64,000 nt of DNA from positions 5,828,001 through 5,892,000 of the forward strand of contig NZ_CP059733.1 of the NCBI RefSeq assembly GCF_000948985.2, read 5' to 3'. The DNA is from Thalassomonas viridans (GTDB lineage Bacteria > Pseudomonadota > Gammaproteobacteria > Enterobacterales > Alteromonadaceae). Under the pieces are notes generated by a model. It saw only the letters and a program-made list of their open reading frames with translations, ran no database searches and was not told the DNA's origin. How positions within the stretch are numbered: the stretch's first letter is position 1; every line of letters begins with the position of its first letter. Shown here one piece after another: positions 30,691 to 41,329 of this stretch. Made by a program: the position numbers and the translations under genes.

Positions 30691-30766
30691 TGGTGGAGCT
30701 AAGCAGGATCGAACTGCTGACCTCCTGCGTGCAAGGCAGGCGCTCTCCCAGCTGAGCTATAGCCCC
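30691..30766 (-). tRNA. alaT: tRNA-Ala (TGC)
   Basis: A 76-nt cloverleaf with anticodon TGC in CTTGCACG, D-arm AGCTCAGCTGGGAGAGCG, T-loop GTTCGATCC, and an encoded CCA. It comes first after 16S, so the spacer order is Ala-Ile. Confidence 0.97.
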
Positions 30767-30870
30767 ATATTTACTACATCAGTAAAGGGTTTCTTCTTCA
30801 ATTTCGTTATCAGGCAATTTGTGTGAACACTCAACGGCTTATGCCGAAGTTAAGTTGTTTTACTTCAAGA

Positions 30871-32410
<1,540 letters not shown>

Positions 32411-32600
32411 AAATCGTTTGTGGTCCGAAGACCGACTCAATGAATCTGTACTTGTTTGTCTCCGCTTTAAAAAGCAGAAGCAAACCATAAAACTATGAAT
32501 AGTTTTGTGTGTCATTCATCATTAAGTTGTTTTTTTGCTACCGAAGTAGCTTATGTAAAATCAACATTAACGTGAGTGCCCACACAAATTGCATGATAAC

Positions 32601-32616
32601 TATTTTTTAAAGAACC
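32601..32616 (-). promoter_or_regulatory. Leader boxA of the rRNA operon
   Basis: Minus strand GGTTCTTTAAAAAATA resembles rRNA boxA and lies between promoter P2 and 16S. The leader (32411-32640) also holds a GCTAC/GTAGC hairpin (~32538-32550) and no gene. Confidence 0.6.
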
Positions 32617-32677
32617 TCCCGAAATCTTCTTTCGAGACCCTCACCAGTCGCATTCGCCGGTCAGGAACAGGACGCGC

Positions 32678-32705
32678 ATTCTACGCTCCTTAGTTTCGAT
32701 GTCAA
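32678..32705 (-). promoter_or_regulatory. rRNA operon promoter P2
   Basis: Consensus -35 TTGACA (32705-32700), 16-bp spacer, -10 TAGAAT (32683-32678), followed by a GC-rich discriminator GCGCGTCC, the feature that makes rRNA promoters sensitive to ppGpp. Confidence 0.88.
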
Positions 32706-32802
32706 CAACTTTTTGAAAGTTTTGTTGGCTGTTCAAGTGATGTTTGTATCTCTTAAACTTATCAAAACACTTCGTTGGGCTGCCCCATGGAAGTGGATGC
32801 GC

Positions 32803-32830
32803 ATTGTAGAGATTTTCTTGCAGACGTCAA
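32803..32830 (-). promoter_or_regulatory. rRNA operon promoter P1
   Basis: -35 TTGACG (32830-32825), 16-bp spacer, -10 TACAAT (32808-32803), discriminator GCGCATCC. An AT-rich stretch upstream (32831-32870) could serve as UP element. The remaining ~200 bp to the next gene (32870-33067) is AT-rich, with no gene seen. Confidence 0.88.
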
Positions 32831-33067
32831 CAGCTTTTTTCAAATAACAATTCAAGCGCTGACATTTTAATCAAAACAAAGGTTTTAACGGCAAAAGCTG
32901 GCCAGAAAAGGCAAACAATAAGCCATTTGCCATGTATAAATGAACAGGAGATATATCTAAATATTTGTTCTATATTGAGGGGGATACACTTTGTAATGTC
33001 CTGTAATGGTAATCTGACAAATTTTATGTAAGCAGTATCTTCTATAGATGGCTTGAGAATAATAACA

Positions 33068-33811
33068 ATGAAAAAAACAATCAGCTTAATACTCCCTTTA
33101 CTCCTGCTTAACTTTCTTAGCTTGAATGCCTTCTCGGAAGAATTATCAAAGCAAGAAAAATTTATTACTAAACTCCTTAACCAGCAAGTCAGGCAACATA
33201 TCTCGCTGCAACACAGTGTTGCTTCCATTTTAAAGCGTTACCCTGAGCAAGTTGAAACTGTGCTGGAAGTTGCCTTAGCCTCTTATCCGTCTAAATACCG
33301 CCAAATCATAATAGGTGCATTGCGGGCTGAACCGGCACTGGCCCCTGAAGTCGTAGAAACCATGATCACTGCAGACGTTACCGACAGTGAAAACATAGTG
33401 CGCATCGCGGTAGAAGCCGAACCGGCTTATGCCAAAGAAATCGTTAACATTGCCGCTTCGCACCGCCCCCGGGAAATAGAGGAAATTGTTCGCGTAGCCA
33501 TCATCACCGAACCTTTTGTCACTGACGATGTGATTGACGATACCCTACTAAGTTACCCAGGAAAACTTCTCGACATTCTTACCGGCGCCATGAAAGCCCT
33601 GCCGGATCAGGTTGCAGGTTTAGTAAAAAGTGCATTAACCCTTTATCCTGAAGAAGCCAAAGAGATTGTTTCTCTTGCGGTAAGCTCCAGCCAGGCACAA
33701 CAGACCAGAGAAATTATCAGTGCTGCGGTTGAAGCGGGCGCCCATGAAGATTCCGTTATTGCCGCAGCAATTGCCGGCGGCGCCAAACAGGAAGAGCTGG
33801 CCAAACGCTAA
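33068..33811 (+). CDS. Secreted protein of ten 15-residue helical repeats
   Basis: A 247-residue protein with a signal peptide (~1-23). From residue 58 to 207 it is ten unbroken repeats of exactly 15 residues with the pattern (Y/E)-P-x-x-(V/A)-x-x-(I/V)-(V/L/I)-x-x-A-(L/V)-x-(A/S), for example YPEQVETVLEVALAS and YPEEAKEIVSLAVSS. Two degenerate units follow. The spacing predicts one short helix per repeat, packed as a solenoid. No enzyme motif is seen. I do not recognise a named family. The ATG at 33068 fits the signal peptide; a TTG five codons upstream is possible. It is a single gene between the rRNA promoters and purD. Confidence 0.75.
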   Translation: MKKTISLILPLLLLNFLSLNAFSEELSKQEKFITKLLNQQVRQHISLQHSVASILKRYPEQVETVLEVALASYPSKYRQIIIGALRAEPALAPEVVETMITADVTDSENIVRIAVEAEPAYAKEIVNIAASHRPREIEEIVRVAIITEPFVTDDVIDDTLLSYPGKLLDILTGAMKALPDQVAGLVKSALTLYPEEAKEIVSLAVSSSQAQQTREIISAAVEAGAHEDSVIAAAIAGGAKQEELAKR

Positions 33812-33837
33812 TCCGGCGCGCTTTATTTCCGACATAA

Positions 33838-33862
33838 AAAACCCGGCCTGCTCGCCGGGTTT
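33838..33862. terminator. Bidirectional terminator between repeat protein and purD
   Basis: Arms AAACCCGGC and GCCGGGTTT, with A-run before and T-rich sequence (TTTCTTTC) after, between convergent genes. Confidence 0.8.
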
Positions 33863-33894
33863 CTTTCATTCGTTTTATACCAAACGTTAAAAAG

Positions 33895-35178
33895 TTACTT
33901 TTCTCTGGCAACGGCCCGGTAAGCAATATCCGTGCGGTAATACATATCCTGCCAGTTAATTTGCCCGACCAATTTATAAGCCTGTGCTTGTGCTTCGGTT
34001 ACCGTGTCACCTAAAGCCGTAGCGCATAATACCCGGCCACCGGCAGTCACCACCTGATCGTCAGCAACTTTAGTACCGGCATGGAAGACCTTTGCCTGCT
34101 CACCTGTATCTGTCTCCAAACCGGAAATAGCCAGCCCCTGCTGATACTGGTTCGGATAACCTCCGGCAGCAAGTACAACCCCGACCGCAGCCCGGAGATC
34201 AAAGTCGATACTGGCCTGATCCAGCTCACCGCGGCAAGCCAGCAAACAAAGTTCAACCAGATCCGACTGCAAACGCATCATAATCGGCTGGGTTTCCGGA
34301 TCGCCAAAGCGGCAGTTATACTCCAGCACTTTAGCGGTACCGTCTTCGGCAATCATCAAGCCAGCATATAAAAAGCCGGTATAGGTATTACCTTCTTGTG
34401 CCATACCGTCAACCGTTGGCCGGATCACATTGGCCATGGCCCAGTCGTTCACCGCCTGGGTAACAACCGGAGCAGGCGAGTAGGCGCCCATGCCGCCGGT
34501 ATTTGGTCCTTTATCGCCGTTATCCCGGGCTTTATGATCCTGTGAAGAAGCAAATGACAAAATATTTTTGCCGTCAACCATCACGATAAAGCTGGCTTCT
34601 TCACCGGTAAGAAACTCTTCAATCACCACCCGGCTGCCGGCATCGCCAAATTTATTGCCTGCCAACATATCTTCAATAGCAGCGAACGCCTGCTGCTCGT
34701 TTTCGGCAATGATCACCCCCTTACCTGCCGCAAGACCATCGGCCTTGATCACTATTGGCGTACCCTGCTGACGCACGTATTCTTTGGCAGGTTCGATTTC
34801 GGTAAAGTTTTGATAAGCCGCGGTGGGAATATTATGACGGGCAAAAAAGTCCTTGGAAAAGGCCTTGGAACCTTCAAGCTGTGCCGCGCCTTTTGTCGGA
34901 CCAAAAATATTCAGGCCTGCCGCACGGAACTCATCAACAACACCGATCACCAGCGGCGCTTCCGGGCCGACAATAGTTAATTCGATCTGGTTACTTTGGG
35001 CAAATGCCAGGAGCGCCGGAATATCCGTAGCGCCGATAGCGACATTTTCAATTTTTTCTTCATTTACCGTGCCGGCATTCCCCGGAGCAACATACACTTT
35101 AGTGACATTAGCCGACTGAGCCGCTTTCCATGCCAGTGCATGTTCGCGACCACCACCACCGATAACCAAAACCTTCAT
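33895..35178 (-). CDS. purD: Phosphoribosylamine-glycine ligase PurD
   Basis: Second step of purine synthesis: ATP-dependent joining of glycine to phosphoribosylamine. A 427-aa ATP-grasp enzyme with VLVIGGGGREHALAWK at the start, VIKADGLAAGKGV, GPNTGGMGAYSPAP and CRFGDPETQ. Full length. AGGAAC precedes the ATG. It is the last gene of a purH, methyltransferase, purD minus-strand series. Confidence 0.97.
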   Translation of the reverse strand: MKVLVIGGGGREHALAWKAAQSANVTKVYVAPGNAGTVNEEKIENVAIGATDIPALLAFAQSNQIELTIVGPEAPLVIGVVDEFRAAGLNIFGPTKGAAQLEGSKAFSKDFFARHNIPTAAYQNFTEIEPAKEYVRQQGTPIVIKADGLAAGKGVIIAENEQQAFAAIEDMLAGNKFGDAGSRVVIEEFLTGEEASFIVMVDGKNILSFASSQDHKARDNGDKGPNTGGMGAYSPAPVVTQAVNDWAMANVIRPTVDGMAQEGNTYTGFLYAGLMIAEDGTAKVLEYNCRFGDPETQPIMMRLQSDLVELCLLACRGELDQASIDFDLRAAVGVVLAAGGYPNQYQQGLAISGLETDTGEQAKVFHAGTKVADDQVVTAGGRVLCATALGDTVTEAQAQAYKLVGQINWQDMYYRTDIAYRAVAREK

Positions 35179-35251
35179 TTATTTAGTTCCTAAAAATTAT
35201 CTAAACCACAAATAAAAAGGAGCAGCTGATATCAGGCTGCCCCTTCCAATA

Positions 35252-36067
35252 TTATTTCTTCACAAATTTTAATGTCATGCGATCACTTTCGCCAATCGCC
35301 AGGTATTTTTCTTTATCCTTGTCCCCTAAACGCAGCACCGGCGGTAAAGTCCACACCCCTTTAGGGTGATCGGCGGTATCCTTAGGGTTGGCATTGACTT
35401 CACTGCTGTCGGCAAGGGTGAAGCCGGCTGCTTTGGCCAGTTTTACCACATCGGCCTGGGGGAAATAACCCGAACGTTTATTTTTCTCCCATTCCATATC
35501 CACCGGCATTCTGTGTTCAACCACACCTAATACACCGCCTTTTTTCAGGGCCTTGGCAGCATCCTTAAACAACTGGCCAACGCCTTCATGGCCCCAGTTA
35601 TGTAAGTTACGGAATGTAAGCACCATATCCGCACTGCCGGCAGGCGCCAGCTCACTCGGCTTTTTCGGAACGAAGTTTGTCAGCTCCACTTCACTGAACA
35701 CAGGATTACCTGCCAATTTCTTTTCCAGGCGCTTGCGGGAATTGCTGTAATAATTATCTTCGCCGGTATCCGGGTAATGGGCACCGTATAATTTACCTGA
35801 GCCTTTCAGGGTCGGTGCCAAAATTTCCGTGTACCAGCCGCCGCCAGGGGCAACTTCAACCACAGTCATTTCCGGCTTAAAGCCAAAGAAGCTTAAGGTT
35901 TGCTTGGGGTGACGATAAACATCACGGGCTTTGTTTTTATCGGATCTGTGTTCCCCGGCAATTGCCTGGGTCAGTTTATCCGTATCTGCATGTGCCGCAG
36001 TATAACTTGATGCCAGTATCCCGAATGTTAACAGGGATGCCGTTGTTAAAGATTTTATTATTGTCAT
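35252..36067 (-). CDS. Exported class I SAM-dependent methyltransferase-like protein
   Basis: A 271-residue protein with a signal peptide (~1-27, ending AAHA) and then a methyltransferase fold: motif I VVEVAPGGGWYTEILAP, and MVLTFRNLHNWGHEG near motif IV. Similar exported proteins are known in proteobacteria, but their substrate is not, and S-adenosylmethionine supply in the periplasm is unclear. GGAAGAAGG precedes the ATG. It lies between purH and purD, genes that are adjacent in E. coli. Confidence 0.82.
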   Translation of the reverse strand: MTIIKSLTTASLLTFGILASSYTAAHADTDKLTQAIAGEHRSDKNKARDVYRHPKQTLSFFGFKPEMTVVEVAPGGGWYTEILAPTLKGSGKLYGAHYPDTGEDNYYSNSRKRLEKKLAGNPVFSEVELTNFVPKKPSELAPAGSADMVLTFRNLHNWGHEGVGQLFKDAAKALKKGGVLGVVEHRMPVDMEWEKNKRSGYFPQADVVKLAKAAGFTLADSSEVNANPKDTADHPKGVWTLPPVLRLGDKDKEKYLAIGESDRMTLKFVKK

Positions 36068-36132
36068 AGCCTTCTTCCATTTATAGGGTGTATCAAACAG
36101 ATTAGTTATAACAGATTTTTCCTGGCAAAACA

Positions 36133-36211
36133 GTGCCGTTACTCGCGTTATTTGTACCGGTCAACGCAAAATAACGGCACAGCCCCGCACAGCCTAAAGT
36201 CGGGCGGGGCT
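36133..36211 (-). terminator. Two hairpins after purH
   Basis: AGCCCCGC/GCGGGGCT (36181-36211) lies just after the purH stop. A wider repeat, GTGCCGTTA/TAACGGCAC (36133-36141 and 36172-36180), follows. Neither is followed by a long T-run, so they may only partly separate purH from the methyltransferase gene. Confidence 0.55.
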
Positions 36212-36220
36212 TAAACGCAA

Positions 36221-37816
36221 TTAGTGACGGAAATGACGCATACCGGTGAAGACCATGGCAATACCATGTTCATCGGCAGCGGCGATCACTTCTTCATCGC
36301 GCATAGAACCGCCCGGCTGGATCACCGCAGTGATGCCGGCTTCGGCGGCGGCATCCAGGCCATCACGGAACGGGAAGAAGGCATCAGAAGCCATAACCGA
36401 GCCTTTCACTTCCAGGTTCTCGTCGGCAGCTTTGATACCGGCGACCTTGGCGGAGTATACCCGGCTCATTTGCCCGGCGCCGACCCCTATGGTCTGGCTG
36501 TTTTTCACATAAACAATAGCGTTGGACTTCACATATTTCGCCACTTTCCAGCAAAATTGTAGATCACGCATCTCATCCGCCGTCGGCTGACGTTTAGTAA
36601 CCACTTTTAATTCGTCTTCAGTGACCTTGCCCTGGTCCCTATCCTGCAGCAACAAACCGCCGTTAACGCGCTTATAATCCAAGCCTGTGGTTTCACTGTC
36701 CCACTGGCCGCATACCAGCAAACGTACATTCGGCTTGGCAGAAACCACTTGCTTAGCTTCATCTGATACCTGAGGGGCGATAATCACTTCCACGAACTGA
36801 CGGGAAATAATCGCCTCCGCCGTTTGCGCATCCAGTTCCCGGTTAAAGGCGATAATACCGCCAAAAGCCGATGTTGGATCTGTGGTATAGGCACTTTCGT
36901 AAGCCGCCAGGATATTATCCCCGATAGCAACCCCGCAAGGGTTGGCATGCTTGACGATAACACAAGCAGGCTCGGCAAATTCTTTTACACATTCCAGCGC
37001 GGCATCGGTGTCGGCAATATTATTGTAGGAAAGGGCCTTACCCTGTAACTGCTGTGCCGTAGATACCGAAGCTTCCTCCGGCTGGGCTTCCACATAAAAA
37101 GCCGCATCCTGGTGAGAGTTTTCACCGTAACGCAGATCCTGCTTCTTGATAAACTGGCTGTTAAAGGTGCGCGGGAACTTGTTGTTTTCTTTTTGCCCGC
37201 TTTCCTCGCCGCCATAGGCAGGTAACATCTTGCCGAAATAGTTGGCGATCATGCCGTCATAGGCAGCCGTGTGCTCGTAGGCGGCAATGGCAAGATCAAA
37301 ACGGGTTTGGTAATGCAGCGAATCACCGTTTTCATCCATTTCTTTTAATATCCGCCCATAGTCGCCGGCATTAACGACAATAGTCACATCTTTATGGTTC
37401 TTCGCCGCAGCGCGCACCATAGTCGGCCCGCCGATATCGATATTTTCGATGGCATCTTCCAGGGTGCAGTTGTCGTTAGCAACGGTTTTGGCAAAAGGAT
37501 ATAAGTTTACCGCCACCAGGTCGATAGCACTGATATTATGCTCAGCCATCACCCCTTCATCGAAATCACGACGGCCCAGGATGCCGCCGTGTACTTTGGG
37601 ATGCAGAGTTTTAACACGTCCGTCCATGATCTCCGGGTGTCCGGTGTAGTCGGAAACTTCGGTGACTTCAATGCCATTTTCCAACAGTAATTTCGCGGTG
37701 CCGCCGGTGGATAATAATTCGATGCCTTTGTTTGCCAGGGCACGGGCAAATTCGACTATACCGGTTTTATCAGAAACACTTAACAGTGCGCGTTTAATAG
37801 GGCGTGGGGTATCCAT
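36221..37816 (-). CDS. purH: Bifunctional AICAR transformylase/IMP cyclohydrolase PurH
   Basis: Last two steps of IMP synthesis. The 531-aa protein has an N-terminal MGS-like cyclohydrolase domain ([38 protein letters not shown]) and a C-terminal transformylase domain ([46 protein letters not shown]). Full length. AAAGGT lies 12 bp upstream of the ATG. The 263-bp upstream stretch separates it from fis and probably holds its promoter. Confidence 0.97.
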   Translation of the reverse strand: MDTPRPIKRALLSVSDKTGIVEFARALANKGIELLSTGGTAKLLLENGIEVTEVSDYTGHPEIMDGRVKTLHPKVHGGILGRRDFDEGVMAEHNISAIDLVAVNLYPFAKTVANDNCTLEDAIENIDIGGPTMVRAAAKNHKDVTIVVNAGDYGRILKEMDENGDSLHYQTRFDLAIAAYEHTAAYDGMIANYFGKMLPAYGGEESGQKENNKFPRTFNSQFIKKQDLRYGENSHQDAAFYVEAQPEEASVSTAQQLQGKALSYNNIADTDAALECVKEFAEPACVIVKHANPCGVAIGDNILAAYESAYTTDPTSAFGGIIAFNRELDAQTAEAIISRQFVEVIIAPQVSDEAKQVVSAKPNVRLLVCGQWDSETTGLDYKRVNGGLLLQDRDQGKVTEDELKVVTKRQPTADEMRDLQFCWKVAKYVKSNAIVYVKNSQTIGVGAGQMSRVYSAKVAGIKAADENLEVKGSVMASDAFFPFRDGLDAAAEAGITAVIQPGGSMRDEEVIAAADEHGIAMVFTGMRHFRH

Positions 37817-38037
37817 AGCTGTTTTATTTACCTTTATATAAGTTAAAACTCAGATATCTTTGCTGCATTTTTCCGGCGCTATTGTATCGCCGAAGCTGTC
37901 TTATACCTAGCAGATTAAGCACAAGACAGAAAAACTCCGTTTTACCGGCCTGGCCCATGGCTATTCGCGAGCAAACCGTTTTACTTCCCTGCAATTCCTG
38001 TCACTTATGTCAGAATAACGACCGCCATAAGCAAAAA

Positions 38038-38055
38038 AAGCACCCGAAGGTGCTT
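38038..38055 (-). terminator. Terminator of the dusB-fis operon
   Basis: On the minus strand: AAGCACC, loop TTCG, GGTGCTT, then seven T in total. A canonical stable tetraloop terminator 25 bp after fis. Confidence 0.93.
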
Positions 38056-38079
38056 AATTTTAAAGTGGTAAAACCGATA

Positions 38080-38367
38080 TTAATTCATACCGTATTTTTT
38101 TAATTTTTTACGTAAGGTACCGCGGTTGATACCCAGTAAGTTAGCAGCGCGGGTTTGGTTGCCACGGGTGTACTGCATAACTTCTTCCAGCATAGGCGCT
38201 TCAATTTCAGAAAGTACCAGCTCGTACATATCGTCAACATCATTACCGTTTAATTGAGATAAGTAATTTTTAATAGCTACTTTAGCCTGGGTGCGTAAAG
38301 GCGACGCCTTTGTCTGAGTTTGCAGGTCACCGGTAATGAATGGAGAGGAAATATTTTGTTCAAACAT
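38080..38367 (-). CDS. fis: DNA-binding protein Fis
   Basis: A 95-residue nucleoid protein and transcription factor. The C-terminal HTH ([20 protein letters not shown], then [15 protein letters not shown]) is nearly invariant in the family. It binds upstream of rRNA promoters and activates them in fast growth, so the rRNA operon 5 kb away is a plausible target. It is 17 bp after dusB, the classic dusB-fis operon. Confidence 0.98.
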   Translation of the reverse strand: MFEQNISSPFITGDLQTQTKASPLRTQAKVAIKNYLSQLNGNDVDDMYELVLSEIEAPMLEEVMQYTRGNQTRAANLLGINRGTLRKKLKKYGMN

Positions 38368-38384
38368 AAAGTTCAGACTCTTTC

Positions 38385-39350
38385 TTAAGTTAATTTATCA
38401 AAATACAGATTTAATGCATCCAGTTGTTCATTAGTGGACTCTAATGCATTAAATATTGATCGAAACGCTTTGTCCTGATCATGCGCCTGCATATACCAGG
38501 ATACGTGCTTACGGGCGAATCGTACACCCATGAAGTCACCGTAAAATTTATGTAACTCCTTTACATGCCCAATTAATATTGAACGGATTTCTTCCATGGA
38601 AGGAGCCGACATATGCGTACCGGTTTCAAGGAAATGATTCATTTCCCTAAAAATCCAGGGGCGTCCCTGGGCGGCACGGCCTATCATAATGGCGTCAGCT
38701 CCGGTGTAGCTCAATACATGCTCGGCGGTTTCCACCGAACTAATATCGCCATTTGCTACCACGGGAATGGTAATAGCCTTTTTAATCGCCTTAATGGTGT
38801 CATACTCGGCGTCACCTTTATAAAAGTCACACCGGGTACGGCCATGGACAGCCAACGACTGTATGCCGTTGCCCTCAGCGATTTTCGCAATTTCCACCCC
38901 GTTTCGGGTATTTTCACACCATCCTGTGCGAATTTTCAGCGTTACCGGAATATCAACCGCATTGACCACAGCTTTCACAATAGCTTCAACCTGTGACGGC
39001 TCTTTCAATAACGCTGAGCCCGCTAATTTTTTGTTGACCTTTTTCGCCGGACATCCCATGTTGATATCAATAATCTGGGCGCCGTGCTCAACATTTACCT
39101 GAGCCGCATAAGCCATCTCCTCTGGATCTGAACCGGCAATCTGGACAGAACGTATCCCGGCTTCGGCACTATGCAACAACCTGCGTTTGGACTTTTCCGT
39201 TTTCCATACTTTCGGGTTCGCCGAAAGCATTTCAGATACCGCCAACCCCGCGCCGAGCGAACAACACAATTGTCTAAACGGTTGATCGGTAATTCCTGCC
39301 ATAGGGGCAAGCATCACATTACTGGCTAATTGGTACGGACCTATTTTCAC
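38385..39350 (-). CDS. dusB: tRNA-dihydrouridine synthase DusB
   Basis: FMN enzyme that reduces uridine to dihydrouridine in the tRNA D-loop. The 321-aa protein has a TIM barrel with [12 protein letters not shown], the catalytic Cys in [29 protein letters not shown] and ANGDI. The GTG start gives [19 protein letters not shown], aligning with E. coli MRIGQYQLRN. No strong ribosome binding site, as is usual for this first gene of the fis operon. Confidence 0.96.
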   Translation of the reverse strand: MKIGPYQLASNVMLAPMAGITDQPFRQLCCSLGAGLAVSEMLSANPKVWKTEKSKRRLLHSAEAGIRSVQIAGSDPEEMAYAAQVNVEHGAQIIDINMGCPAKKVNKKLAGSALLKEPSQVEAIVKAVVNAVDIPVTLKIRTGWCENTRNGVEIAKIAEGNGIQSLAVHGRTRCDFYKGDAEYDTIKAIKKAITIPVVANGDISSVETAEHVLSYTGADAIMIGRAAQGRPWIFREMNHFLETGTHMSAPSMEEIRSILIGHVKELHKFYGDFMGVRFARKHVSWYMQAHDQDKAFRSIFNALESTNEQLDALNLYFDKLT

Positions 39351-39388
39351 GCTGGTGTTTTTTTGAGCTCTGAGTCAAAAGGGCGCTA

Positions 39389-39417
39389 AGTTTACGTGTT
39401 TTTATTGAGATTGGAAA
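39389..39417 (-). promoter_or_regulatory. Putative dusB-fis promoter with GC-rich discriminator
   Basis: -10 TAAACT (39394-39389), 17 bp from TTTCCA (39417-39412), followed by TAGCGCCC. A weak -35 and a GC-rich discriminator resemble the growth-rate and ppGpp controlled fis promoter of E. coli. Confidence 0.55.
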
Positions 39418-39486
39418 GGATATAAATTGAACAAAAATTGATTTTTTTCATCATTTTCATATTGACATTTTGCAATTTGCCGATGT

Positions 39487-39522
39487 GAGCAGAAATCATT
39501 CAATTCATAATGACTTCTGCTC
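39487..39522 (-). terminator. Hairpin between prmA and dusB
   Basis: 14-bp arms (GAGCAGAAATCATT and AATGACTTCTGCTC on the plus strand) around 8 bp. The single mismatch becomes a G-U pair only in minus-strand RNA, which supports formation in the prmA transcript. There is no T-run beyond it. Confidence 0.5.
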
Positions 39523-39537
39523 AAAAAAACGGCTTTT

Positions 39538-40437
39538 TTAGGAACTTTTTCTTCGCCCGACTCTTCGCCCGGATAAGCGCACCCACTCTTCTTTTACCGC
39601 CACAGGCTCCATGTCACACCAGTTGCCGTATAGAGTTTGCAGTTCTTCCGCCTGATTTTCCAGCACCCCGGATAATGCCAGCAGGCCGTCTTCGGCAACA
39701 AACTCGGTAATCACCGGCGCCAGTTCACGCAAAGGACCGGCCAAAATATTGGCTACCACTACGTCGCTCTTAAGTTTCGGCTGATCTTTAGGCAGGTAAA
39801 GTTCCAGACGATCTTCCACCTGGTTACGTTTGGCATTTTCCAGGCTGGCCTGCAATGCCTGTGGGTCGATATCTATGCCGATCACCTTTTTCGCGCCGAG
39901 TTTCAACGCCGCCAAAGATAAGATGCCTGAGCCGCAGCCAAAGTCCACCACGGTTTTCCCGGTTAAATCCAGGCCATCGAGCCAGGTAAGACACAAGGCC
40001 GTAGTAGGATGGGTGCCGGTGCCAAATGCCAGGCCGGGGTCGAGCATAACATTAACGGCATTTTCATCCGGCACTTCGCGCCAGCTGGGACAAATCCACA
40101 AACGTTCGCCAAACTTCATCGGATGGAAGTTGTCCATCCACTCCCGCTCCCAGTCCTTGTCTTCAAGCTGCTCCAGCTTATATTGCATATTTTCCTTATC
40201 CGGATGTATGCCCTTTAAGTAATTAAGCACCTTATCCATATCATGGCTGGCATCATAAAGGCCCATCACCACAGTATTTGACCAGTAAACCACTTCATCC
40301 CCCGGCAAAGGTTCATAAATAGGGGTGTCTTGGGCATCGATAAAAGTTACGGCCTGTGCGCCGCAGGCCGTTAGCCAGTTACTGTATTTTTCTGCGGTAT
40401 CTTCATCAGCATTTAATCTAAGCTGTATCCAGGGCAT
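39538..40437 (-). CDS. prmA: Ribosomal protein L11 methyltransferase PrmA
   Basis: Methylates lysines and the N-terminus of ribosomal protein L11. The 299-aa protein has a small N-terminal substrate domain ([18 protein letters not shown]) and a SAM domain with [19 protein letters not shown] and GIDIDPQAL. The ATG at 40437 matches the E. coli start region (MPWIQLKLN-like), so the extension to 40494 is rejected. Upstream of dusB-fis as in E. coli, with 187 bp between. Confidence 0.95.
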   Translation of the reverse strand: MPWIQLRLNADEDTAEKYSNWLTACGAQAVTFIDAQDTPIYEPLPGDEVVYWSNTVVMGLYDASHDMDKVLNYLKGIHPDKENMQYKLEQLEDKDWEREWMDNFHPMKFGERLWICPSWREVPDENAVNVMLDPGLAFGTGTHPTTALCLTWLDGLDLTGKTVVDFGCGSGILSLAALKLGAKKVIGIDIDPQALQASLENAKRNQVEDRLELYLPKDQPKLKSDVVVANILAGPLRELAPVITEFVAEDGLLALSGVLENQAEELQTLYGNWCDMEPVAVKEEWVRLSGRRVGRRKSS

Positions 40438-40565
40438 GGGAGATCTCTGTTTGTCTTTACTTACTATATAGGTTGGCCCTAGTTTAGCATCCATTGAATT
40501 GTCAGCATACTGGCATAAGCTTAGAAATAGTTATTTATTCAGCTCATTCCGCGGAGCAAGCCCTG

Positions 40566-41306
40566 TTGATAAAACCTGTCTTATTTATGATCACGTCCTT
40601 CTTTTGTTCTCAGCCCCAGGCGAAAGATATCCGCTTTGTCACCGAAGAACTGCCTCCCTTTCAATTCACAGGAGCAGACAATCAGGTAGACGGCGCCATC
40701 ACGGAACTGGTCAGGGCAATGATCAAAGAAAGTCGGTTATCGGCAAGCATTCATATTTATCCCTGGGCCAGAAGCTACCAAACCGCCCTAACCCGGGCAG
40801 ATACCATCATCTTTTCCGTGCTCAGGACCGAACAGAGGGAAAACGACTTCCGCTGGATCGGCAAACTCTATTCGTTAACCACCCACCTGGCGGCCCTGAA
40901 ATCGCGCCCCGATATAGTGGTCAACAAGCTCAATGATGCCAAACAATATAAAATAGGCTCCGTCAGGGGAGATTCGGGGGAAGCCTATTTAAAAAAGAAA
41001 GGATTTATATCAAAGAAAAATTACTACACCAATAGTAAATATAGCGTCTTGTGGGGACAATTATTTAACGGCAGAATCGACTTAGCTATCACCAACAACA
41101 TTCTGTGGGAATATGAAGTCAGGGACGCCGGTTATGATCCAACAAATTTAATCCTGATTTACCAGCTGGACGATATCGCATCGGATCTCTATATGGCTGC
41201 CAATAGGAGTATGGACGCCTCCGTGATTGATAAATTATCAAAAGCACTGGAAAAACTTAAAAAAAATGGTCAATATCAAGCCATACTGACCAAATGGCAA
41301 CTTTAG
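40566..41306 (+). CDS. Periplasmic solute-binding protein (SBP family 3 type)
   Basis: A ~246-residue exported protein with a two-lobed binding-protein fold: DIRFVTEELPPFQF, VDGAITELVRAMI, IHIYPWARSY, TIIFSVLRTEQRENDFRWIG, GSVRGDSGEAYL and NGRIDLAITN. This is the amino-acid-like binding family that in marine bacteria is often an orphan without transporter genes, as here. The start is uncertain: TTG at 40566 has GGAG 9 bp upstream and gives a plausible signal peptide (IKPVLFMITSFFCSQPQA). The ligand is unknown. Confidence 0.75.
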   Translation: MIKPVLFMITSFFCSQPQAKDIRFVTEELPPFQFTGADNQVDGAITELVRAMIKESRLSASIHIYPWARSYQTALTRADTIIFSVLRTEQRENDFRWIGKLYSLTTHLAALKSRPDIVVNKLNDAKQYKIGSVRGDSGEAYLKKKGFISKKNYYTNSKYSVLWGQLFNGRIDLAITNNILWEYEVRDAGYDPTNLILIYQLDDIASDLYMAANRSMDASVIDKLSKALEKLKKNGQYQAILTKWQL

Positions 41307-41329
41307 CATTTAATCAATAAGACAGTGAT

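Noticed and set aside
32827..33228. 133-aa minus-strand frame upstream of the rRNA promoters
   Set aside because: It runs antisense through the signal peptide and first part of the repeat protein and ends in promoter P1.
37960..37990. Possible PurR box upstream of purH
   Set aside because: GCAAACCGTTTTA has an extra base between the half-sites compared with the PurR consensus, so the match is too weak to report.
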